Shown piece by piece: positions 1 through 5,405 of a stretch of 6,378 nucleotides of DNA (positions are counted from its first letter, which is position 1; every line of letters begins with the position of its first letter). This stretch comes from Bacillota bacterium (GTDB taxonomy: Bacteria; Bacillota; Clostridia; Lachnospirales; Lachnospiraceae), in contig JAFACO010000089.1 of the NCBI GenBank assembly GCA_023425485.1, forward strand, positions 1 to 6,378, in the 5' to 3' direction. Below the pieces are notes generated by a model, which had not been told where the DNA came from, made no database searches, and saw nothing but the letters and a program-made list of their open reading frames with translations. The position numbers were made by a program, and so were the translations under genes.

Positions 1-2
1 TT

Positions 3-602
3 GGAGACCCTACCCCATATAATCAACAGCAGGAGATTTATATTGAGTTAATTCCAACGAATCGGTACATTAATTCAGGTGTATGGCGAATTGAGTTAGT
101 ACCCAGGCGCATTGTCACAGGAAACTATGATATGTGGCTTCCGGCAGGAGGAATAAAAAATCCTGACACTAGATTTTTGACCTCTAGCGAATATACAACC
201 CTTACAGTTCCCTCCACTGCCTTTGGAGCAATCAGCGTTGGAGCCTATGATGCTCACACAGATAGCTATGCGCCTTTCTCCGGTAGAGGCTTTACCCGTA
301 ATCTAATGATTAAGCCTGACCTAGTTGCGCCGGGTGTTGATATTAATTCCTGTGCTCCAGGCGGAGGCTACTCGGTTCGCTCGGGAACGTCTATGGCAAC
401 ACCTTTTGTTACCGGAAGTGCGGCATTGTTGATGCAATGGGGAATTGTGAATGGTAATGATGCATATCTTTATGGGGAGAAGATGAAGGCTTATTTAATT
501 AATGGAGCCAGGCAATTAAGGATTGAAAGTATTTATCCAAACAGGACATTGGGATATGGTGCACTGTGTTTGGAAAATACGTTTCGATATATGAATTTGT
601 GA
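3..602 (+). CDS. Subtilisin-like serine protease (S8 family, Csp-like), 3' part only
   Basis: The frame is open from the left edge, so the start, the prodomain and the catalytic Asp and His lie outside the window. The last 199 residues are present. The catalytic Ser motif GTSMATP is visible, with the Ser codon at 390-392, preceded by KPDLVAPG, the typical approach to the active-site Ser in subtilases. The first ~55 visible residues (QEIYIELIP, GVWRIELVP, GNYDMWLPA) are beta-rich and look like the end of the jelly-roll insert known from clostridial Csp proteases, followed by the recurrent TVPSTAFGAISVGAYD segment. In that family some members process spore germination proteins, but many clostridial paralogues have no known substrate, so the role here is open. 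The stop at 600-602 is followed directly by an intrinsic terminator, so this gene ends its transcription unit. An ATG at 132 lies inside the domain and is not the start. Confidence 0.9.
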   Translation, partial: GDPTPYNQQQEIYIELIPTNRYINSGVWRIELVPRRIVTGNYDMWLPAGGIKNPDTRFLTSSEYTTLTVPSTAFGAISVGAYDAHTDSYAPFSGRGFTRNLMIKPDLVAPGVDINSCAPGGGYSVRSGTSMATPFVTGSAALLMQWGIVNGNDAYLYGEKMKAYLINGARQLRIESIYPNRTLGYGALCLENTFRYMNL

Positions 603-608
603 GCTTAG

Positions 609-643
609 TGGAGTGTATCGGTAAGTGATACGCTCCATTTTTT
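609..643 (+). terminator. Intrinsic terminator after the protease gene
   Basis: An 11-bp stem pairs 609-619 (TGGAGTGTATC) with 627-637 (GATACGCTCCA), with one G-U pair and a 7-nt loop, followed by a run of six T (638-643). It starts 7 nt after the protease stop codon and isolates that gene from the toxin-antitoxin operon. Confidence 0.9.
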
Positions 644-653
644 ATGTTACTTA

Positions 654-709
654 AATCCAATTAAGCAAATTGTAACAACGAAACGGTCAATATTAATTTG
701 TTTTGGATT
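654..709. repeat. Imperfect inverted repeat upstream of the toxin-antitoxin promoter
   Basis: AATCCAA (654-660) and CAAATT (666-671) are mirrored by AATTTG (695-700) and TTGGATT (703-709). The internal loop is asymmetric (5 against 2 nt) and the apical loop is about 23 nt. The dyad ends just before the proposed -35 element. It could be a protein-binding site or a chance product of AT-rich DNA. It is not followed by a T run, so it is not a terminator. Confidence 0.3.
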
Positions 710-710
710 G

Positions 711-739
711 TTTACTAAGTATCAAAATTATGATATTAT
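711..739 (+). promoter_or_regulatory. Candidate sigma-A promoter of the toxin-antitoxin operon
   Basis: TTTACT (711-716) is separated by 17 nt from TATTAT (734-739), matching 4 of 6 and 5 of 6 consensus positions. An alternative pairing is TTGTTT (708-713) with TATGAT (729-734), with a poorer 15-nt spacer. Transcription would begin near 746, leaving a leader of about 24 nt before the antitoxin ATG. The assignment is by inspection only. Confidence 0.5.
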
Positions 740-756
740 TAGTGCATCAATTTTGA
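722..756. promoter_or_regulatory. Candidate autoregulatory operator (inverted repeat around the -10)
   Basis: Perfect 8-nt arms TCAAAATT (722-729) and AATTTTGA (749-756) are separated by 19 nt and bracket the proposed -10 box and start point. Phd/YefM antitoxins normally repress their own operon by binding dyads in this position, so this is the natural operator candidate. The arms are AT-rich, so a chance repeat cannot be excluded. Confidence 0.4.
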
Positions 757-769
757 GAGGAGAGACACT

Positions 770-1042
770 ATGCCAAATATTAGACCAATATCGGATTTAC
801 GTAATAATTCAAACGAAATTGCTGAATTTTGTAAGATGAATCATGAACCTGTATTTATAACTAAAAATGGTGTTGGAGAGCTTGCAGTTCTTTCTATTGA
901 AGATTATGAACAGATGGTTACTAAATTATCGCTATATTCAAAATTAACAGATGCAGAACAAGACATCATGGATAATGATGAGGGTTTGGATTTCTTTGAA
1001 TTTGCCAAAGAGTTACGAGGTAAAGTCAATGGAGCAATATAA
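770..1042 (+). CDS. Phd/YefM-family type II antitoxin
   Basis: This 90-residue protein has the Phd/YefM pattern. The N-terminal DNA-binding part begins MPNIRPISDLRNNSNEI, followed by the family strand-turn-strand PVFITKNGVGELAVLSIEDYEQM (about residues 27-49). The acidic C-terminal tail (about 50-90, with TDAEQDIMDNDEG) is the part that in the family wraps around and blocks the toxin. It is expected to neutralise the downstream RelE/ParE-type toxin by direct binding and, alone or with the toxin, to repress the operon promoter. The ATG is preceded by AGGAGAG at a good distance. It is the first gene of a two-gene operon, and its last 14 nt overlap the toxin start. The length is normal for the family. 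Family assignment is firm; a specific name is not given because Phd and YefM cannot be separated by eye. Confidence 0.92.
   Translation: MPNIRPISDLRNNSNEIAEFCKMNHEPVFITKNGVGELAVLSIEDYEQMVTKLSLYSKLTDAEQDIMDNDEGLDFFEFAKELRGKVNGAI
1017..1020 (+). promoter_or_regulatory. Ribosome binding site that fixes the toxin start
   Basis: GAGG at 1017-1020 lies 8 nt before the ATG at 1029, inside the antitoxin coding sequence. It supports 1029 over the in-frame ATG at 951, whose extra 26 residues (rich in Trp, Met and Lys) do not resemble the RelE/ParE fold and are simply the antitoxin tail read in another frame. Confidence 0.7.
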
Positions 1043-1331
1043 GATAAAAATTTACAGGAAAGCACAGGGTGATCTTGCGGAGATTGTTGCGTATTTTAAT
1101 CAGTTCTATATTGAAACTGCAATAAAATACTATGATCTTATTATATCTGAAATATCTAAGCTAGAAAGCAATCCAAAGAGGTGTGCACTTGTCAGAGAAG
1201 AAGTATTAAGACGAAAGGGATATCGTTACCTCATAATAGTGAATTATATTGTATTTTTTGTAGTTAAGGATGGAACCGTACAAATTAGAAGAATATTGTA
1301 TAACAAACAACAATACAAAGATTTTCTATAG
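1029..1331 (+). CDS. RelE/ParE-family type II toxin
   Basis: Taken from the ATG at 1029, the product is 100 residues long, the usual length of RelE/ParE toxins. It starts with the family first strand and helix (YKIKIYRKAQGDLAEIVAYF, residues 4-23). A second helix follows (about 29-47), then the C-terminal sheet GYRYLIIVNYIVFFVVKDGTVQIRRILYNKQQY (64-96), which matches the common pattern of an Arg-bearing strand, NYxVFF, then VxIRRI. The usual His-x-Arg near the end is YNKQ here. RelE members cleave mRNA on the ribosome and ParE members poison DNA gyrase; the sequence does not tell which applies. The 14-nt overlap with the antitoxin implies translational coupling, with antitoxin made first. No terminator follows, so the transcript may run into the pyrophosphatase gene. 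Confidence 0.88.
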   Translation: MEQYKIKIYRKAQGDLAEIVAYFNQFYIETAIKYYDLIISEISKLESNPKRCALVREEVLRRKGYRYLIIVNYIVFFVVKDGTVQIRRILYNKQQYKDFL

Positions 1332-1371
1332 ATATATTGTGTTTTTAGTGAACGATTAGGAGGCTTTAAGG

Positions 1372-3021
1372 ATGAAAAAACAAAAGGTTTTTGTTATAGG
1401 ACACAAGAATCCGGATACAGATTCAATCTGCTCGGCTATTTCATATGCCTATTTAAAGAATAAAACAGATGACTTCGAATATATTCCAATGAGATCCGGT
1501 AAGTTAAGTGATGAGACAAGGTTCGTATTAAACCGATTTTCTATGGAAGAACCGGAACTTATGAAAGAAGCGGGAACACAGGTAATAGATATGGAAATAA
1601 GGAAGATAGAAGGTGTTGATCAGGGTATCTCATTAAAAAAGGCCTGGTCATTAATGAAGGAATTAAACGTGACAACACTTCCTATCACTCAAGAAAAAAA
1701 GCTGATTGGATTGATTACTACAGAAGATATTGCCCAGTCCTATATGGATATCTATGATAGTAGAATTCTGTCGACAGCGGATACACATTATAAGAACATT
1801 ATTGAAACACTTGACGGAGAATTGGTCGTGGGCAGTGACGATATACATTTTAGTCAAGGAAAAGTCCTAATCGCAGCAGCAAACCCTGACCTTATGGAAA
1901 ACTTAATCGATAAGGGAGATATGGTCATACTGGGAAATCGCTATGAGTCACAGCTATGTGCAATAGAAATGGATGCGGCATGTATTGTGGTGTGTGAAGG
2001 TGCGTCTGTTTCAATGACCATTAAAAAAATCGCAAAGGAACATAACTGTACAATCATCAGCTCCCCGCATGATACCTATACGGTAGCAAGACTTATCAAT
2101 CAAAGTATGCCTATCAAGTATTTTATGTGTACAAAGAATCTAATTTCTTTTCAAACAGAGGATTATATAGAGGATATAAAAAATGTTATGGCTAAGTTTA
2201 GACACAGATACTTTCCGGTGTTGGATAATTACAAAAACTATTTAGGGGTGATTTCCAGAAGAAATTTATTAAATGTATCTAAGAAAAAAATAATACTGGT
2301 TGATCATAATGAAAAAGGTCAAGCTCCGGATGGAATTATGGGAGCTGAAATTCTGGAGATTATTGATCACCATAGACTAGGCACGATTGAAACCATTAAT
2401 CCAGTCTATTTCCGGAACCAGCCTTTAGGATGTACAGCTACTATCATATATCAGATGTTTTGCGAAAAGGGAATCGAGATTCCTGCGAATATTGCAGGCT
2501 TATTATGTTCAGCTATTATATCCGACACCTTACTTTACTCTTCCGTAACATGTACTGAGATAGACAGAACAGCAGCAGAAGCTCTTGCTAAAATTGCAAA
2601 CATAGATAGTAAAGAATATGCAAAAGAGATGTTTAAGGCGGGAAGTGATTTGAAGGAAAAAACGGGTGAAGAAATCTTTCACCAGGATTTTAAAATGTTT
2701 AATGTTGATGATAAACATTTATTTATCGGACAGATTAATACCATCAATAACGATGAATTAGAAAACATTAAGCTTAAAATAACCGAGTATATGAAAGCTA
2801 AATATACAGAATCTGAAACAGAAATTGCATATTTTATGCTAACCAGTATCCTGGAGGAATCTACAAAGCTGATTTATTATGGAGAAAAGGCAAGGGAGAT
2901 AGCTCAAGATGCATTTGAAGTGGAAGGGGATGAGTATTCCATGTATTTAAAAGGAATTATGTCCAGAAAAAAACAAGTTGTTCCTGCTTTGATAGAAGCT
3001 ATCCAGGATTTATATGAGTAA
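1372..3021 (+). CDS. Manganese-dependent inorganic pyrophosphatase, family II, with CBS and DRTGG domains
   Basis: The enzyme hydrolyses pyrophosphate to two phosphates in the cytoplasm, pulling biosynthetic reactions forward. The 549-residue protein has the split DHH-family layout of CBS-PPases. Metal-site motif GHKNPDTDS (His11, Asp15, Asp17) is at the N-terminus. A first CBS region (about 70-125) follows, then a DRTGG domain (about 130-245, with GNRYESQLCAIEM), and a second CBS region (about 246-305). The catalytic part then resumes with VDHNE (Asp311), the DHH motif IDHHRLG (332-334) and SDT (Asp385). It ends with the DHHA2 domain carrying the substrate-binding SRKKQ motif (531-535). In characterised CBS-PPases AMP and ADP inhibit through the CBS domains, and enzymes that also contain DRTGG are activated by diadenosine polyphosphates; the layout here predicts the same. 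AGGAGG (1358-1363) lies 8 nt before the ATG. The gene is 40 nt downstream of the toxin. All key residues are present and the length is normal. Confidence 0.95.
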   Translation: MKKQKVFVIGHKNPDTDSICSAISYAYLKNKTDDFEYIPMRSGKLSDETRFVLNRFSMEEPELMKEAGTQVIDMEIRKIEGVDQGISLKKAWSLMKELNVTTLPITQEKKLIGLITTEDIAQSYMDIYDSRILSTADTHYKNIIETLDGELVVGSDDIHFSQGKVLIAAANPDLMENLIDKGDMVILGNRYESQLCAIEMDAACIVVCEGASVSMTIKKIAKEHNCTIISSPHDTYTVARLINQSMPIKYFMCTKNLISFQTEDYIEDIKNVMAKFRHRYFPVLDNYKNYLGVISRRNLLNVSKKKIILVDHNEKGQAPDGIMGAEILEIIDHHRLGTIETINPVYFRNQPLGCTATIIYQMFCEKGIEIPANIAGLLCSAIISDTLLYSSVTCTEIDRTAAEALAKIANIDSKEYAKEMFKAGSDLKEKTGEEIFHQDFKMFNVDDKHLFIGQINTINNDELENIKLKITEYMKAKYTESETEIAYFMLTSILEESTKLIYYGEKAREIAQDAFEVEGDEYSMYLKGIMSRKKQVVPALIEAIQDLYE

Positions 3022-3198
3022 TTCCCTAGGGCACACGACTTAACAATGCTTGGAGGACTATCTCCCCAAAAAATCATTGTTGAAGAAACACTAAAAGCAA
3101 ACCAGAAACTGTCCTCTAAATGTGCACGGAGTACATTGACAGATGAGATTTTTTATCATACAATCAGACACAACATAATAAAGTAAACAATAACAAGG
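3022..3198 (+). other. Intergenic stretch with an unassigned open frame after the pyrophosphatase stop
   Basis: The pyrophosphatase reading frame stays open for 54 codons past its TAA, to a TAA at 3184-3186. It contains an ATG at 3046 that would give a 46-residue peptide beginning MLGGLSPQKIIVEETLKANQ. No good ribosome binding site precedes that ATG and I recognise no family. It may be chance, a decayed gene fragment, or simply the 3' untranslated region before the terminator at 3199. Confidence 0.2.
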
Positions 3199-3229
3199 GC
3201 GTTGGATAGAGATATCTGACGCTTTTTTT
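3199..3229 (+). terminator. Intrinsic terminator after the pyrophosphatase gene
   Basis: GCGTTGGATA (3199-3208) pairs with TATCTGACGC (3213-3222) over 10 bp, including two G-U pairs. They are closed by a GAGA tetraloop of the GNRA type and followed by seven T (3223-3229). It separates the pyrophosphatase unit from the regulator-deaminase cluster. Confidence 0.92.
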
Positions 3230-3230
3230 A

Positions 3231-3249
3231 GTGTTCCCGATGGGAACAC
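3231..3249. promoter_or_regulatory. Perfect 8+3+8 palindrome, candidate operator
   Basis: GTGTTCCC (3231-3238) and GGGAACAC (3242-3249) are exact inverted arms around GAT. It begins two nt after the T run of the preceding terminator and lies about 87 nt before the PucR-type gene. There is no following T run, so it is not a terminator in itself. The compact GC-containing arms in otherwise AT-rich DNA suggest a repressor-type binding site or a mobile hairpin repeat. The orientation (GTTC before GAAC) does not fit the Gram-positive LexA box. The binding protein is unknown. Confidence 0.45.
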
Positions 3250-3258
3250 GTTAAAATT

Positions 3259-3302
3259 AGCCACATGCACAATGGAGTGTTTAGCTATCTGTGCGGGTGG
3301 CT
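3259..3302. repeat. Imperfect hairpin in the leader of the PucR-type gene
   Basis: AGCCAC (3259-3264) pairs with GTGGCT (3297-3302), and GCACA (3267-3271) with TGTGC (3290-3294), leaving a 2x2 internal loop and an 18-nt apical loop. It is followed by a T-rich but interrupted tract (TTATTTTAT). It could be a weak second terminator, a structured leader of the regulator gene, or a copy of a dispersed repeat. It does not show the conserved core of any riboswitch class that I recognise, purine riboswitches included. Confidence 0.45.
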
Positions 3303-3335
3303 TATTTTATGCAATAAAAGTGAGGGATAGAGTCT

Positions 3336-4070
3336 ATGGTAAGTTGCAGAGACATAATGAATCTGGACATATGTACTAATCTGAAACTTCTTGGCGGCGG
3401 AATGGGGCTGGATCATCCTGTTAGCTGGCCATTTATCAAGAATATGGATACAATCTCGGAATGGATTCACGGAGGAGAGCTGATTTTCGTAATTGGCGCG
3501 AAAGAGGACAACTCGGAGCAGGGACTTTTAGCCTTAATGGAGGAAGCAAGCCGAAATGATATCGCCGGTGTGGTTATGCTTCAAGGAGAGGACTATATCA
3601 AAGCCATTCCCAAATCCGTTATAAGATTTTCCGAGGAGCATTCCCTTCCGTTATTTAAAATGCCCTTTCGTTTAAAACTCATTGATATCACACAGGAGAT
3701 ATCAAGATTTATTGTTAATGACAGGGAGAAGAATCGAGAGCATGAGGATTTTACGGAGCAGTCCTTATTTGAACTGATGTTATCTGGGAAGCAGGAGGAG
3801 GATATTCTGGCCTATTGCTGGATGAAGCTGCAACCTTTAACAGAGGCGGATAAAGTATTAAAATCAGAGTATGTAAGAACCTTTCAATGCTATCTGAAAT
3901 GTAATAATGATACCCTTCATACCTCAAGAAGTATGTATATCCATAGAAATACAATGATAAACCGTATAAAAAAGATAAGCACACTTTTAGATACTAATAT
4001 AAATGCAGTAGAAGTGAGAAATGAATTTTATAACATTTTTAAAGCCCTGGAGTACTATGGACAACTATGA
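3336..4070 (+). CDS. Short PucR-family transcriptional regulator lacking the central domain
   Basis: The first ~125 of 244 residues form a PucR N-terminal domain: VSCRDIMNL, then GLDHPVSWPFI, GGELIFVIG, NDIAGVVMLQGEDY and HSLPLFKMP. The C-terminal ~70 residues are the PucR-type helix-turn-helix, with YLKCNNDTLHTSRSMYIHRNTMINRIKKI (about 186-214) containing the hallmark IHRNT. Typical PucR/CdaR-like proteins are about 500-550 residues, with a large central GGDEF-like domain between these parts. Here the linker that normally starts that domain (SLFELMLSGKQEEDILAY, 143-160) runs directly into LQPLTEADKV (165-174), which normally precedes the DNA-binding part. The frame is intact, so it may still work as a regulator. 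GAGGG (3322-3326) stands 9 nt before the ATG. It lies 58 nt upstream of the cytosine deaminase on the same strand, so it is the likely local regulator, as PucR proteins often control purine or pyrimidine breakdown. Confidence 0.85.
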   Translation: MVSCRDIMNLDICTNLKLLGGGMGLDHPVSWPFIKNMDTISEWIHGGELIFVIGAKEDNSEQGLLALMEEASRNDIAGVVMLQGEDYIKAIPKSVIRFSEEHSLPLFKMPFRLKLIDITQEISRFIVNDREKNREHEDFTEQSLFELMLSGKQEEDILAYCWMKLQPLTEADKVLKSEYVRTFQCYLKCNNDTLHTSRSMYIHRNTMINRIKKISTLLDTNINAVEVRNEFYNIFKALEYYGQL

Positions 4071-4128
4071 ATTATCGTACAGGCAGACTATGAAAAGATT
4101 AGAAGCAGTATCAGGAAGGAGATAAAGC

Positions 4129-5370
4129 ATGGTAATAGCAGGATGCAGAATCAGGGGAAGAGAAGGTCTTTATGATGTGACTTACGAAAAGGGTACCTTT
4201 ACCTCAATTATAGAACAAGGAAAGAAGGAGGTACCTGCGGACGCTTATTTGGCTGAGGGACGAATGCTCATGCCTCCTTTTGTAGAACCGCATATACATC
4301 TGGACTGTGTATTGACAGCGGGAATTCCTCATTACAATATGTCTGGAACTTTATTTGAAGGAATTAGTACCTGGCAGGAATATAAGACAACACAACCTCT
4401 CATTGTATCAGAGATTAAGGATAGAGCTAAGACAGCTTTAAGACTAATGGCAGAGCATGGTGTCCAGTTCGTCAGAACCCATGTAGATGTAACAGAGACT
4501 TCCATGAAAGGGGTCGAGGCCCTGGAGGAATTAAAGGAAGAGATGAAAGGAATCATAGAGCTTCAGACTGTTGCCTTTCCCCAGAATGGTATTATGTCCG
4601 TTAAAGGTGGCAAAGAACTTATGATAAAAGCGATGGATATGGGAAGCAACTGTGTCGGAGGGATACCTCATTATGAATTTACCAGGGAGTTAGGAATCCA
4701 GTCCATCCAATTTATATTCGAGTTAGCGCAAAAATATGATGCGATGGTTGATGTTCACTGCGACGAAACGGATGATGAACAGTCCAGATGCCTGGAAAGC
4801 CTGGCTACAGAAGCCTGGCAGCGAGGATGGGGCTCCAGAACTGTTGCGGCACATACCTGTGCCATGGGCTCCTATAATGATGCATATTGCAGCAAGCTAT
4901 TCCGATTGTTGAAGGAATCTGGAATTAGATTTAATTCCTGTCCAACAGAAAGTACGCATCTCCAGGGAAGATTTGATTCTTACCCTAAGAGAAGGGGCAT
5001 CACAAGAATTAAGGAATTATCAGACGCAGGAATGAATATTGCCCTGGGACAGGATTCCATCGCTGATCCCTGGTATCCGATTGGTGTAGGTAATCTGTTA
5101 CGAATTCTTGAGATGGGAATTCATACTGGACATATGATGGGTTACGAGGACTTAAAGCATGGCTTGGATTTTATATCAATCAACGGAGCCAAAAACCTAT
5201 GCGTCTTAGAGTCCTATGGAATTGAAGTTGGAAAGCCTGCGAACTTCATCCTGCTGGATGGAAAGGATGATTATGAAGTAATACGATTCCAAAGCCCTGT
5301 TATTTTATCTGTTCATAATGGTAAGACAATTATGGAAAAGACCCCAGCTGTTGCAACCGTTAAGTTTTAA
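4129..5370 (+). CDS. codA: CodA-type cytosine deaminase (amidohydrolase), possible 5-methylcytosine deaminase
   Basis: The 413-residue protein aligns from end to end with E. coli CodA from memory: MPPFVEPHIHLD, SGTLFEGI, VRTHVDV, VAFPQ, IPHYEFTRE, DVHCDETDDEQSR, HLQGRFDSYPKRRGITR and DPWYP. The expected metal and catalytic residues are present: His55 and His57 (HIHLD), Gln152, His210 and Glu213 (HCDE), His242 (AAHT), and Asp309. CodA converts cytosine to uracil and ammonia in the cytoplasm. Two active-site segments differ. CodA GHDD is GQDS here, so the position of E. coli Asp314 is Ser310 (codon 5056-5058), and the CodA segment NPLVNIHLQGR is CPTESTHLQGR. Loss of Asp314 is the reported mark of bacterial 5-methylcytosine deaminases, so cytosine may not be the only or best substrate. 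AAGGAG (4116-4121) lies 7 nt before the ATG. No terminator separates it from the next gene. Confidence 0.88.
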   Translation: MVIAGCRIRGREGLYDVTYEKGTFTSIIEQGKKEVPADAYLAEGRMLMPPFVEPHIHLDCVLTAGIPHYNMSGTLFEGISTWQEYKTTQPLIVSEIKDRAKTALRLMAEHGVQFVRTHVDVTETSMKGVEALEELKEEMKGIIELQTVAFPQNGIMSVKGGKELMIKAMDMGSNCVGGIPHYEFTRELGIQSIQFIFELAQKYDAMVDVHCDETDDEQSRCLESLATEAWQRGWGSRTVAAHTCAMGSYNDAYCSKLFRLLKESGIRFNSCPTESTHLQGRFDSYPKRRGITRIKELSDAGMNIALGQDSIADPWYPIGVGNLLRILEMGIHTGHMMGYEDLKHGLDFISINGAKNLCVLESYGIEVGKPANFILLDGKDDYEVIRFQSPVILSVHNGKTIMEKTPAVATVKF

Positions 5371-5405
5371 CTAATGTAAACAATGTATAAGGAAGGAGAA
5401 TTATT

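Noticed and set aside
951..1028. Longer start for the toxin at the ATG at 951
   Set aside because: The additional residues are the antitoxin tail read out of frame, and the ATG at 1029 has a ribosome binding site and matches family length.
1296..1318. TTGTAT...ATACAA inverted repeat at the end of the toxin gene as a terminator or promoter
   Set aside because: It is a six-base AT-rich arm with no T run, and no -10 box at a usable distance.
1572..1579. GGGAACAC inside the pyrophosphatase gene, equal to one arm of the palindrome at 3231-3249
   Set aside because: A single 8-nt half site in coding sequence is expected by chance at this length, and no second arm is nearby.
3231..3249. LexA (SOS) box
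   Set aside because: The Gram-positive LexA box has GAAC before GTTC with four bases between; here the order is GTTC then GAAC, with a different spacing.
3250..3335. Purine-type riboswitch ahead of the PucR-type gene and the deaminase
   Set aside because: There is only one imperfect hairpin and none of the conserved junction and loop sequences of purine or guanidine riboswitches that I know.
3751..3984. Minus-strand open frame of 77 codons
   Set aside because: It lies wholly within the PucR-type gene, has no ribosome binding site and its translation resembles no family.
4090..4125. Possible 11-residue leader peptide (MKRLEAVSGRR) ending just before the deaminase start
   Set aside because: It has no adequate ribosome binding site, no regulatory codon run and no attenuator-like hairpins around it. 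Its 3' end simply covers the ribosome binding site of the deaminase.
5371..5405. Separate promoter for the binding-protein gene (TTGCAA at 5351 with TGTAAA at 5375)
   Set aside because: The -10 match is weak, the spacer is 18 nt, and no terminator separates the gene from the deaminase. Cotranscription is the simpler reading.
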